Assembly: GCF_030345715.1 (NCBI RefSeq)
Contig: NZ_JAUASX010000022.1
Span: 1-64,000 of the forward strand
Reading direction: 5' to 3'
DNA: 64,000 nucleotides
Source of the DNA: Solimonas sp. SE-A11
Lineage (GTDB): Bacteria; Pseudomonadota; Gammaproteobacteria; Nevskiales; Nevskiaceae
The translations under genes were made by a program, and so were the position numbers. Shown in pieces: positions 50,705 to 60,485 of this stretch (position 1 is the first letter of the stretch; every line of letters starts with the position of its first letter). The notes below the pieces were generated by a model. That model had not been told where the DNA came from, ran no database searches, and saw only the letters and a list, made by a program, of their open reading frames with translations.

Positions 50705-52720
50705 TCAGCGCGAGGTGCTGAAGCGCTCGCGCTTGTCCTCCGGAATCTCCGGCACGCGCAGCGGCACGATCACCAGCTCCTTGCCGCGCAGGCTCAACTG
50801 GCGCTGCATGGCGAGCGGCATCTGGTTGTGCAGGAAGCGGGTCATGGCATGGTCGTGCTCGAACATCAGCTGGCTGGCGAAACAGAGGCTGTCGGGATAC
50901 TCGGCCAGCACCTGCTCCAGCAGCGATGACAACTCCTGCAGCGGGTCGTTGCCGTAGGCCTGGTAACTGGCGGCACGCAGCCCGCGGCTGGCGCAGTAGC
51001 TGGTGAGGTAGCGCAGAGAGTTGTCGATGCGCACCTGCAGCGACTTGATCGCGCCGCTGCCGTCGAAGCTCTGCTTGTCCACCTCGCCGACCGAGACGAA
51101 CAGGTAGTTACGGAAGCGCTCCGGGAACTGCTTGCGCGCCCATTCCAGCATCACCATCGCCGCACCACGATTGCTGCCTACCAGGAACACGGCCGTGGGC
51201 GCTGCCTTGTCCTCGGGTCGGTTCTCGGCGTCGATGTCCCAGGTCGGGCGCGGCGCGAAATGGTTCTCGATCAGCGCCATCTGCTTCGCCACGCCCTCGT
51301 AGTGGCGGTGGATCATCAGGCCCAGGCCGGCCACGCTGCCGGTGATCAGCAGCGTCACCCAGCCACCGTGCGCGAACTTCTCCACCAGCGTTACCAGCAG
51401 GATGAAGGCGCAGACGACGAAGCCCAGTGCCGACAGCAGGAAGGAGCGCCGCCAGGGCTGCATGAAGCGGCGCTGGTCCAGCCAGTGGCGGCACAGCCCG
51501 GCCATGGCCAGGGTGAAGGTGATGAAGACGTTGATCGAGTACAGCACCACCAGCAGGTGCACGCTGCCGCGGCTCCACAGCAGCACGGCCAGCGCGGCGG
51601 CACCCATCAGCAGCACGCCGTTCTGGGTCACCAGGCGGCTCGACAGCTGGCGGAACTGGCGTGGCACCCAGCGATCGGCCGCCATGTTGGCCAGCACGGC
51701 GGGGCCGCCGAGGAAGCCGGTGTTGGCGCCCACGAACAGCAGGCAGGCCTCTAGCACCAGCACGCCCACCAGCAGTCCATGCGACAGGCCCGGGTCCTCG
51801 AAGCCGAAGCTGTCGATGATCATGCCGAAGGTCACGGCATTGAGCGTCTGGCCGTGCACCGGCTTGGCATCCCACAGCAGGTACAGCAGCAGGATGCCGG
51901 AGGCGACGAAGGCCAGCGACAGCGCCATGTAGAGCATCGTCAGGTGGCCGGTACGCACGCGCGGCTCGGCCAGCATGTTGACGTTGTTCGACACGGCCTC
52001 CAGGCCCGTATAGGTGCCACCGCCCAGGGAGTAGGCCTTGAGCAGCAGCGCGATGGTGAACATCCAGCCGGCGGTGCCGGCCAGTTCATGGGTCTCCTGC
52101 ACGGTCTGGGTGAACAGGGTGTCCAACACCTCCACGTGGTGGTAGATGCCGTAGACGATCAGGAACAGGTGCGACACGAAGAAGCCGAGGAACAGCGGCA
52201 GCAGCACGCGGATCGACTCTTTCATGCCGCGCAGGTTGAGCCCCAGCAGCAGCAGCAGGGCCAGGACCTGGGCCGGGAGCTTCCAGGACAGCCAGTCCCG
52301 CGGTAGGAAGCTGAAGATAGCATCCACGCCGGCGGCCACCGAGATGGTGATGGTCAGCACGTAGTCGATGATCAGAGCGGAACCGGAGACCAGGCCCGCG
52401 TAGGGGCCGATCAGCTTGGTGGCGGCCTTGTAGCCGCCGCCGCCGGAGGGGAACAGTTCGATCACTTGGTTGTAGGCCAGTGCGATCACGAACACCGTGA
52501 CCGCCGTGGCGATCACCAGCCACAGCCCGAGATGGGAGTGCTCGCCCAGCGCGCGGAAAGCTTCTTCCGGCCCATAGGCACTGGACGACAGGCCGTCGGC
52601 GCCCAGGCCGACCCAGGCCAGGAAGGCCACCAGGGCCAGGCTGTGACGCGTGCGGGGATCGAGCGGGTCGAGCGGACGCCCGACCAGGATGCGTCCCATG
52701 CCCTGGAAGAAGTGCTTCAT
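50705..52720 (-). CDS. APC-superfamily permease, KimA-like
   Basis: This 671-residue protein has about twelve helices in the first 480 residues. Conserved blocks are L-S-S-S-A-Y-G-P-E-E, F-P-S-G-G-G-G-Y-K-A-A and S-G-S-A-L-I-I-D-Y-V-L-T-I. A soluble C-terminal domain of about 170 residues (T-A-V-F-L-V-G-S-N-R-G-A-A onward) resembles a universal-stress-like regulatory domain. This plan fits the KimA potassium importers, whose soluble domain binds c-di-AMP in Bacillus. Gammaproteobacteria usually lack c-di-AMP, so the ligand here may differ. Substrate as potassium is inferred. Confidence 0.7.
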   Translation of the reverse strand: MKHFFQGMGRILVGRPLDPLDPRTRHSLALVAFLAWVGLGADGLSSSAYGPEEAFRALGEHSHLGLWLVIATAVTVFVIALAYNQVIELFPSGGGGYKAATKLIGPYAGLVSGSALIIDYVLTITISVAAGVDAIFSFLPRDWLSWKLPAQVLALLLLLGLNLRGMKESIRVLLPLFLGFFVSHLFLIVYGIYHHVEVLDTLFTQTVQETHELAGTAGWMFTIALLLKAYSLGGGTYTGLEAVSNNVNMLAEPRVRTGHLTMLYMALSLAFVASGILLLYLLWDAKPVHGQTLNAVTFGMIIDSFGFEDPGLSHGLLVGVLVLEACLLFVGANTGFLGGPAVLANMAADRWVPRQFRQLSSRLVTQNGVLLMGAAALAVLLWSRGSVHLLVVLYSINVFITFTLAMAGLCRHWLDQRRFMQPWRRSFLLSALGFVVCAFILLVTLVEKFAHGGWVTLLITGSVAGLGLMIHRHYEGVAKQMALIENHFAPRPTWDIDAENRPEDKAAPTAVFLVGSNRGAAMVMLEWARKQFPERFRNYLFVSVGEVDKQSFDGSGAIKSLQVRIDNSLRYLTSYCASRGLRAASYQAYGNDPLQELSSLLEQVLAEYPDSLCFASQLMFEHDHAMTRFLHNQMPLAMQRQLSLRGKELVIVPLRVPEIPEDKRERFSTSR

Positions 52721-52841
52721 ACCGGTTCCGGCGCGGCGGCAGGCCCGGGAGCGGGCACGTTCACGGCCGAAAACCGCGCGAGATTACTCCTACGGCAACC
52801 CGGCGTCAGCTTTGACAGGCAACGCGATTTGGGACAAGAAA

Positions 52842-52871
52842 AGGCGCGGGCCGGAGAGCCGACCCGCGCCT
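52842..52871 (-). terminator. Rho-independent terminator after the 52897 gene
   Basis: A 9-bp stem (AGGCGCGGG at 52842-52850 with CCCGCGCCT at 52863-52871) is followed on the minus strand by TTTTCTTG. It ends transcripts of the lipoprotein gene, whose stop is 26 bases upstream, and isolates it from the KimA-like gene. Confidence 0.8.
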
Positions 52872-52896
52872 GGATACCCGGAGGCAGGCTCCAGAC

Positions 52897-54333
52897 CTAG
52901 GGCTGGGGCTTTTCCAACACCAGCTCGGAGGAGTTGCTGGTGCCGTTGCCGTTGTCGCGGTTGCGCCGTAACTGGAATCCGGTCACGTTGCCCTCGCTGA
53001 TGTAGATTTCCAGGTTAAGGCCATCGCCATCGGTGTGCTTGCCCAGCACCAGGTATCGCGGAGGGTTCTGGCCCAGCTGCTTTTCGAAGTAGAAGCCCTG
53101 CGCCGCGGGGTCGATCTTGAACCTGCTGCCGTCGATGTCGATCACGCCGGTGGTCGAATCGATCAGCACCGTCACACTGCCACCCACCGTGTTGGTGTTG
53201 GTGAAGCCGCCGGTGCGGCTCTTGACCGTGTACGCGTACGTGCCCCCGATCGCCTTGAGCTCCTGCGGCACGTTGGCGACCGGAACCTTCTTCTTCAGCT
53301 GCCCGAGGTAGCGCGGGTTGCCCTGCGCATCACGCTGCGAGGAATCGCCGACATTGATCTCCTTGAGGTCACCATCGACATTGTCGATCAGGGCGTACTC
53401 CAGCTTCTTGGCCGTGTCGGCCCAGATGATCTCGGCCAGATTGCCGTTGCGGGTGTAGGGATTGCTGAGCGTCTTGCCGTCGATCACCAGGGTGTTGTTG
53501 ACGCCCACCACCACCGGCACCTCGGCCTTGTCGGCAAAGGGCGCGCCAGCGGCCTGCTGCGTGTACACCAGCGTATAGCTGCCCGGGAGCGCGTCGTTGA
53601 TCGTGGCGGGCGACGTGTTGCCACCGGGCCCGGGCTCCTCCTCGTCCTCGGCCGGAGGTGGCTCGAAGTCGTCGCCCTCCTCCACGACCTGCACGAGCAG
53701 TTCGGCATAGCTGGTCTCCGCGCTGCGAAGGCGCGCGGCGAGCGCCTCCAGCAGATCGTCATACAGATTGCCGGCGGCCGGAGTGAACGCCGTGGTCACG
53801 GGGTTGAGGTTGGCGGGTACGTTGTAGCCGGCACCACGCAACTTCTGCAGGAGCGTGCTGATCGAGGGAGCCAGTTCGTCCAGGTCCGGCGGATTGGCCG
53901 CGCTGACGGCGTTGAACCAGGTCAGCGGGTTGGAGCCGCTGGCCAGCGCCACCGCCAGATCGGTCAGCGGCGTGAGATTCACCGTGCCGCTGCGGGTGGC
54001 GAAGCTGTGGAAGGACTGCGTGTTGGCGGCACCGCCTACGGTGCCACCGCTGACCTGCAGTGCGCAGGGCAAGGCAGAGGATGGCAGCGCGATGCTGTAG
54101 CCACCGGTGGCGTTGCTGGTGGCCGCGAAGGTCTGGCCGCCGCTGCACTTGGCGGTGATCGCGCCCCCGACGATCGGCGCACCCACGGCGGCGGTACCGG
54201 CCAGGGTGGCCGTGCCGGCGGTGCCCTCGGGGCCGCCGTCATCCGTATCCGAACAGCCCACTGCCGCCAGTGCCAGCACACCCGCCATCGCGGCGCGCCA
54301 GATGCGCGCCGACCAAGATCCCTGCAACTGCAT
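52897..54333 (-). CDS. Predicted lipoprotein, unknown function
   Basis: This 478-residue protein has a lipobox A-V-G-C near residue 24. A carboxypeptidase-regulatory-like beta domain follows (A-V-G-A-P-I-V-G-G-A-I-T-A-K-C to T-G-G-Y-S-I-A-L), then a helical segment to about residue 215, an acidic Pro-rich linker (E-P-P-P-A-E-D-E-E-E), and a beta-rich C-terminal half. Homologues are not recognised by motif. GGGGA precedes the ATG at 54333. It lies beside the GMC oxidoreductase but has its own terminator, so shared function is uncertain. Confidence 0.7.
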   Translation of the reverse strand: MQLQGSWSARIWRAAMAGVLALAAVGCSDTDDGGPEGTAGTATLAGTAAVGAPIVGGAITAKCSGGQTFAATSNATGGYSIALPSSALPCALQVSGGTVGGAANTQSFHSFATRSGTVNLTPLTDLAVALASGSNPLTWFNAVSAANPPDLDELAPSISTLLQKLRGAGYNVPANLNPVTTAFTPAAGNLYDDLLEALAARLRSAETSYAELLVQVVEEGDDFEPPPAEDEEEPGPGGNTSPATINDALPGSYTLVYTQQAAGAPFADKAEVPVVVGVNNTLVIDGKTLSNPYTRNGNLAEIIWADTAKKLEYALIDNVDGDLKEINVGDSSQRDAQGNPRYLGQLKKKVPVANVPQELKAIGGTYAYTVKSRTGGFTNTNTVGGSVTVLIDSTTGVIDIDGSRFKIDPAAQGFYFEKQLGQNPPRYLVLGKHTDGDGLNLEIYISEGNVTGFQLRRNRDNGNGTSNSSELVLEKPQP

Positions 54334-54450
54334 GTCCGTCCCCTGTTTCGGTGTGGAGACCAACATGCCGGGGAACCCACCCCCGCCTCACCCCCCGGAT
54401 GAGGTGTACCCCCCATTTCGGGGGCGTGCGGGATGCACGTGATGCAGGCC

Positions 54451-56049
54451 TCAGACCTTGGCCAGCTCTCCCGCCAGGCGAGTCGCATGCTTGGCCACCA
54501 GGCCGTAGATCGACAGCTGCGGATTGGCGCCGATGCTGGTGGGAAACAGCGAGCCGTCGAGCACGTGCAGGTTCTCCAGCTGGTGGTGCCGGCCGTGGCT
54601 GTCGGTGACGCTGGTCTTCGGGTCGCCGCCCATGGCGCAGCCACCCATCAGGTGGGCGCTGAACAGTCCGGTGCGGAACTTGACCATGCGCAGCTTCTCG
54701 ACGTGGCGCAGGGCGTCGCTGGGGTTGTCGGTCCAGCGCGCATCCAGGTGCACTTGGCGCACCCGCTTGGCCCCGGCCGCGAACTGCAGCTCGGCCATGC
54801 GCCGGTAGGCCTCGCGCATGCCCTTCCACAGGTACTCGCTGATGTCGTAGTCCAGCAGCGCCTCGCCGGCATCGTCGACGCGCACACGGCCACCCGGCGA
54901 GTCGTCGACGAAGCCATCGCGCAGCAATGCCAGCGCGGCATTCAGATGCGGCAGATGCCCGACTTCCTCTTTCAGCTCCGCGCCGAAGCGACCGAACATG
55001 GTGGAGATCAGCGCCGGCATCATCGGCGGCACCTCCAGCTTGAAGCCGGCGGCGCCGGTGGCGCCGTCCGTCCACTGGAAGTGGTCGCTGGCGATGGACT
55101 GGGGCGCACCGTAGTAGCCGTCCACCTTGCCCGGCATCTCGGCGATGCTGAGCACCACCGGATGCACGCAGGTATGCAGGCCGGTCTGTCCATGCGGATC
55201 GGGCGCCTCGCTGCGCAGCAGCAGCGCCGGCGTGTTGATGGCGCCGCCGGAGAGCACGTAGTGCCGGGCGCGCACGCTGACGCGGATGCCGCTGGGCGAC
55301 AGTGCATCGGGCTTGAGCGCCAGCGCCTCCAGGCCGGCGACACGCCCACCCTCGAAGCGCAGCCGCTGCACGCGCAGGTGATGCACCAGCTGGGCACCCT
55401 GCTTCAGCGACTGCGGGATGGTGGTGACCAGCATCGACTGCTTGGCATTGGTGGGGCAGCCGGTGCCGCAGTAGCCCAGGTTCCAGCAGCCGCGCACGTT
55501 GCGCGGGATCACGTGCCACTCCCAACCCAGCTTGGCCGCGCCATCGCGCAGCACGCCGTTGTTGGCGTTGGGCGGCATGCCCCAGGGCGCTACGCCAAGC
55601 TGCTCTTCCATGCGCTGGAACCACGGCGCCATGTCCTGCTCGGAGGCTTCGCGCACACCGTGCTGCGTGGCCCAGTGCTTCAGGGTTTCCGGCGGCGTGC
55701 GGAAGCTGGAGGTCCAGTTGACGGTGGTGGTGCCGCCCACCGCGCGGCCCTGCAGGATCTGCAGCGCACCATCGGAGCTGGTGCGCCCGGCACCCTCCTG
55801 GTAGAGCGTGGCGTAGGCGCGCGCCTCGCTCATGTCGCGGAAGTCGCGTGCGGTCTGCAGTGGGCCCTCCTCCAGGATCAGCACGCGCAGGCCGGCCGCG
55901 CTGAGGATCTGCGCCGCGGTGCCGCCACCGGCGCCGCTGCCGACGATCGCCACGTCGGCCTCCAGGACCTGGTCCTGGGTGAAGGTGGAGGCGTCGCGCA
56001 CGTTCCAGCCGCCCGCGATGCCGTCGGTGTAGAGATCGTTGATCGCCAT
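54451..56049 (-). CDS. GMC-family FAD oxidoreductase
   Basis: This 532-residue flavoprotein has the FAD-binding G-S-G-A-G-G-G near residues 37-43, G-R-A-V-G-G-T-T (about 110), and the C-terminal M-G-G-C-A-M-G with V-L-D-G-S-L-F-P-T-S and the catalytic-region H-L-M-G-G. A cysteine cluster C-W-N-L-G-Y-C-G-T-G-C-P lies mid-protein. There is no signal peptide. Eleven bases upstream on the same strand is a small Tat-signal subunit, the arrangement of membrane-bound sugar or alcohol dehydrogenases in which the large subunit is exported by riding on the small one. The substrate is probably an alcohol, possibly hydrophobic. Confidence 0.88.
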   Translation of the reverse strand: MAINDLYTDGIAGGWNVRDASTFTQDQVLEADVAIVGSGAGGGTAAQILSAAGLRVLILEEGPLQTARDFRDMSEARAYATLYQEGAGRTSSDGALQILQGRAVGGTTTVNWTSSFRTPPETLKHWATQHGVREASEQDMAPWFQRMEEQLGVAPWGMPPNANNGVLRDGAAKLGWEWHVIPRNVRGCWNLGYCGTGCPTNAKQSMLVTTIPQSLKQGAQLVHHLRVQRLRFEGGRVAGLEALALKPDALSPSGIRVSVRARHYVLSGGAINTPALLLRSEAPDPHGQTGLHTCVHPVVLSIAEMPGKVDGYYGAPQSIASDHFQWTDGATGAAGFKLEVPPMMPALISTMFGRFGAELKEEVGHLPHLNAALALLRDGFVDDSPGGRVRVDDAGEALLDYDISEYLWKGMREAYRRMAELQFAAGAKRVRQVHLDARWTDNPSDALRHVEKLRMVKFRTGLFSAHLMGGCAMGGDPKTSVTDSHGRHHQLENLHVLDGSLFPTSIGANPQLSIYGLVAKHATRLAGELAKV

Positions 56050-56060
56050 GTCGCGCGCCC

Positions 56061-56627
56061 TCAGCGGTTCAACGATTCGTAGGCCCAGGCCAGCGGCCCG
56101 GGATAGCCCATCTGCGCCCAGCCCTCCGGCTGGCTGTAGTGGGTGATGCAGCAGAACTTGTTCAGCGCCAGGTAGCCGGCGTTGAGCAGGCCCACGCGGC
56201 TGTCACGCCAGCGCTGCAGGAAGGCCGTGACCTGCTGCGGCGTCGCCTCGCGCCAGGGTTCGGCGATGCCAGTGGTGAGCCAGCGCGTAGGCCGCAGGTG
56301 CAGCAGGTCGAACAGCTTGAACAGCTCGTGCCGCGCCGGCGCACCGAGGCGCAGCGCGGCGTCGTCGATGCGCGCCAGCAGGCCGTCGAGTGGCGCCCCG
56401 TCCGCCAGGCTGCCGGCCAGCATCACCGGCAGCAGCGCGCGGAACAGCTCCACGTCGGCGTCGCGCAGGCAGCGCAGCCCTGCCGCGGCCGCCACTTCCC
56501 GGCGCGAGCAACCGGCCAGGCCGGCGCCCAGGCTGGAGACGGTCAGCACGGCACCGGCCGCCACGCCCAGCTTCAGGACGGAGCGCCGGCTCAGCGGCAG
56601 GGAGTTATCGGGCATGGGGGTCTGCAT
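56061..56627 (-). CDS. Tat-signal small subunit of GMC dehydrogenase
   Basis: This 188-residue protein has a twin-arginine signal S-R-R-S-V-L-K-L-G followed by a hydrophobic region and a lipobox-like L-A-G-C, so it may be a Tat-exported lipoprotein. The mature part (about residues 43-188) contains D-V-E-L-F-R-A-L-L-P-V-M-L and the C-terminal G-Y-P-G-P, resembling gluconate 2-dehydrogenase subunit 3. It would carry the GMC subunit across the membrane. The start at 56627 or 56615 is undecided; neither has a good ribosome binding site. Confidence 0.8.
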   Translation of the reverse strand: MQTPMPDNSLPLSRRSVLKLGVAAGAVLTVSSLGAGLAGCSRREVAAAAGLRCLRDADVELFRALLPVMLAGSLADGAPLDGLLARIDDAALRLGAPARHELFKLFDLLHLRPTRWLTTGIAEPWREATPQQVTAFLQRWRDSRVGLLNAGYLALNKFCCITHYSQPEGWAQMGYPGPLAWAYESLNR

Positions 56628-56661
56628 AATTGAACGATCGGATTATTTTAGCCAAAAAGAA

Positions 56662-56688
56662 ACGGGGCGGCCTTTCGACGCGCCCCGT
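56662..56688 (-). terminator. Rho-independent terminator after the second DUF1302 gene
   Basis: An 8-bp stem (ACGGGGCG at 56662-56669 with CGCCCCGT at 56681-56688) is followed on the minus strand by TTTCTTTTTGG. It lies six bases after the DUF1302 stop and separates that gene from the Tat small subunit, so the two are not one simple operon. Confidence 0.85.
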
Positions 56689-56693
56689 CGGGA

Positions 56694-59333
56694 TCAGAAC
56701 TGGAATTTCACGAAGGCCTGCGCGGTATCGCGGTCCTTGTTGAGGTTGTAGACGCCGCCGCCGAAGTTCCAGGTATAGCCCAGGTTGAACGAGAACGAGG
56801 ACTTGTAGCGGGTCTCGACGGTGATGTTGGCCTGCTTGCGGCCTTCCACGAAATTGCCGGCCAGGCCCGGCGCGGTGCCCTTCACGTCGTGCTTCCAGAC
56901 GATCTGCGGAGCCAGGCTGATACCGGGCAGCACCGATTCGTAGCGGATCAGGCTGATGATCACGTAGCCATAGGACAACTTGTCGGGGAAGCCACGGCGG
57001 TCCTGCTGGTGCGGGTTGAAGCGCAGGCCGTCGGGGCCCATCACGCAGGCGGGGTTGCTGGAGCAGGCCTGGGCCGAGCCGTCGGCACCCGAGCCGTCGG
57101 CACCGGCGCTGGCGTGCAGGTAGGTGCCGGGGGCCTCGAGCTGCAGCACGTCCAGGCTGGGCAGGTCCGGCACCCAGGTGGCGCCGGTCTCGAACAGCAT
57201 CAGCACCTGGTCGGCGCCGATAGGGTTGTCGGTGGCGCCGGCCACGTAGGTACCGCCCAGGTTGAACTGGTAGGTGTCGAACTCTTCCCAGCCACGGATG
57301 TAGCCCGGGTTGCTGCGGTTGAGCGGCGCGTTGCGGTCGCTGCCCGGGTTGGTGCCGATGATGGTGCCGCGGTACGGAATCAGGAACGACGGGAACGAGC
57401 GGCCCGAGCCGGTCATGTGGCCCACCAGCAGGTCATAGGTGTCGCAGTTGCCGGCGACGCGGCAGTTCGGGTTGGCGTCGCTGCCCGGGTAGAGGCCAAT
57501 GGTGCCGTCCGGGAAGGTGCCGACGCCGCCGAGCTGGTTGATGTTGACGCCGGCGTTCTGCAGTTGGCCCAGCAGCAGGTTGAGGGATTGCGCCAGCTGG
57601 CTGCCCACCGGAATCTGGCCCAGCAGGTCGGTGACCTCGCCCAGGAACCCGCCGGTGCCGGCACAGACCTCCGTGGTGCCACAGTTGGACAGCGTCGGGC
57701 CGAAGGCCGAGAACACGACGTCTTCCAGGTCTACCTGCAGCGGTTCGTTCGGGCGGTAGGCCACTTCGCCCTGGATCGAGAATTCGCCCAGGGTCGTGTT
57801 GAAGCTGATGCCATACATCTTCAGGTTTTCCGGGTACTCCAGCTGGATGCGCAGCGAATCGAAGTTGACCGCGCTGCCGATGTTGCGTCGGCCGTCGTCA
57901 CCGTTCTGGATGCTGTCCGGGCCGCCGTAGCCCGGCAAGGGTGAGGCCAGCAGCGGGATGCCGGAGCAGGACAGCAGGAATTCCACGGTGTTGGTGGTCT
58001 TCTTGCTGCAAGCCTCGGTCACCGAATAGGCGCTGACGATCGGCAGGCGGGAGTGGTAGTTGGCGAAGTACAGGCCGATCTCGGTGCCGGCGTTGAGCCA
58101 CTCGGCGAAGTACTTGAACGAGGCGCCGTACTGGCCACCGTCGTCGGGATTCTTGTCGCGCAGGCGGTAGCCGGTGGTGGAGGTGTTGGTCAGGCCCGAC
58201 AGCGGGTTGTCGAGCAGGCGCGCCAGCTGGTTGGGGTCGTCCGAGGCCTGGCCGAAGCTGATGTTGAAGTAGTCGACGGCGTTGTAGCTGCCCAGATCGA
58301 CGAAGGAATAGAACGAGCCTGGCGCCGGAATCTCCACCGGCACCCATTCGTACTGGTAGAAGGCCTCGAGCGTGGAGTTCTCGAACAGTTCCATCGACAC
58401 GTAGGCCATGCCCACCGGCTGGAACACTTCCTCCACCTGGAAGCCGGTGCGGTAGAAGTTGTTGGCGTTGATCGGGTTGATGGTGTTGAGGGAACTGAAC
58501 ACCAGCAGGGTGGACTCACCCCAGTTGAGGTTCTGGCGGCCCAGCTTGAAGGTCAGCTGCTTGTCGTCCCACAGCGGCAACTGGCCGTAGATGTAGGCGT
58601 CCAGCAGTTGCAGGTCGGTGCCGATCTGGCGCAGCGTCTCGCCGTCGCTGCGCTTCTGGTGCACCTGTCCACCGGGTCCGTAGAGGATGTAGCAGGGCCC
58701 GATGCCGCCCATGGACTGCCGGCCCGGCGGGCAGGGCCTGGAATCATTGCGCGGCAGCAGCAGCGGATCAGTGCCGGCGCCCACGGCGTTGCCCACCTGC
58801 AGGTAGTTGTCGCGGGTGATGGCGTTGGGCTTGTTCTCGGTGAAATCGTTGTTGACGAAATCGTAGAAGTACAGGCCCTTCACGAACACGCCGAAGTCAC
58901 CCAGCGATAGCGTGAAGTCCTGGGTGATCTTCAGCGGCGCCTGCACCAGGTCGCCCTTGTCGTAGTTGAGGTTGCCGTCGTCGTTGTTGATCGAGTACTG
59001 GCCAGGGAACTGTGCCAGCCGCTCGGCAGCGAAGGTCTGGTCCTTGAACAGGCCCTGGCAGGACTGGTACAGGGTCCGGCCGGTGTTGGGGTCACGGCCG
59101 CAGAGGCCGGGATTCATGCTGGACTTGCCGACCAGGTCCGGGCTGCGGTCCTCGGTGCGCCAGGAGGCGCCAGCCGTGATCGTGGTGTTGAGCACGCCCT
59201 CGATGAGTTCCCCATCCTCGCCCCAGGGCAGGGAAAAGCTGAGGGCATTGGCGGCACCGGACCAGGCCAGTACCGCAAAGGCAGCAAACGCCGTCAGGCT
59301 GCGTTCGCCACGGCGCGCAATCGTCATTCCCAT
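56694..59333 (-). CDS. DUF1302 outer-membrane-type protein (second copy)
   Basis: This 879-residue protein has a signal peptide (to about residue 31, A-N-A-L-S-F) and the same landmarks as the copy at 30303-32531: N-P-G-L-C-G near the start, N-L-N-W-G-E-S-T-L-L-V-F-S-S-L-N mid-protein, D-D-G-G-Q-Y-G-A-S-F-K-Y-F, and a final F-V-K-F-Q-F. A region of about 130 residues (about 570-700), including a Gln/Asn-rich part, is extra relative to the first copy. GGGGGAG precedes the ATG at 59333. Flanked by the GMC genes and opp. Confidence 0.82.
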   Translation of the reverse strand: MGMTIARRGERSLTAFAAFAVLAWSGAANALSFSLPWGEDGELIEGVLNTTITAGASWRTEDRSPDLVGKSSMNPGLCGRDPNTGRTLYQSCQGLFKDQTFAAERLAQFPGQYSINNDDGNLNYDKGDLVQAPLKITQDFTLSLGDFGVFVKGLYFYDFVNNDFTENKPNAITRDNYLQVGNAVGAGTDPLLLPRNDSRPCPPGRQSMGGIGPCYILYGPGGQVHQKRSDGETLRQIGTDLQLLDAYIYGQLPLWDDKQLTFKLGRQNLNWGESTLLVFSSLNTINPINANNFYRTGFQVEEVFQPVGMAYVSMELFENSTLEAFYQYEWVPVEIPAPGSFYSFVDLGSYNAVDYFNISFGQASDDPNQLARLLDNPLSGLTNTSTTGYRLRDKNPDDGGQYGASFKYFAEWLNAGTEIGLYFANYHSRLPIVSAYSVTEACSKKTTNTVEFLLSCSGIPLLASPLPGYGGPDSIQNGDDGRRNIGSAVNFDSLRIQLEYPENLKMYGISFNTTLGEFSIQGEVAYRPNEPLQVDLEDVVFSAFGPTLSNCGTTEVCAGTGGFLGEVTDLLGQIPVGSQLAQSLNLLLGQLQNAGVNINQLGGVGTFPDGTIGLYPGSDANPNCRVAGNCDTYDLLVGHMTGSGRSFPSFLIPYRGTIIGTNPGSDRNAPLNRSNPGYIRGWEEFDTYQFNLGGTYVAGATDNPIGADQVLMLFETGATWVPDLPSLDVLQLEAPGTYLHASAGADGSGADGSAQACSSNPACVMGPDGLRFNPHQQDRRGFPDKLSYGYVIISLIRYESVLPGISLAPQIVWKHDVKGTAPGLAGNFVEGRKQANITVETRYKSSFSFNLGYTWNFGGGVYNLNKDRDTAQAFVKFQF

Positions 59334-59521
59334 TGTTCTCCCCCGTCGCTTGGGTGTGGCCGGCATGGGGCCGGCCTTGGCTAAAGCGTTCGCGGTGGCC
59401 GGCCTTCAAGGCCCGTCACCCCACGATTGATGTTTGTGCCCCGAATCTATCGGGAATCGTGCTGCGGAATCAACCTGAGGTCCACCGCGCAAGCGGCCGA
59501 GAGCCTTGGGCTTCGGCCGTT

Positions 59522-60475
<954 letters not shown>

Positions 60476-60485
60476 CGGTAGGCCC

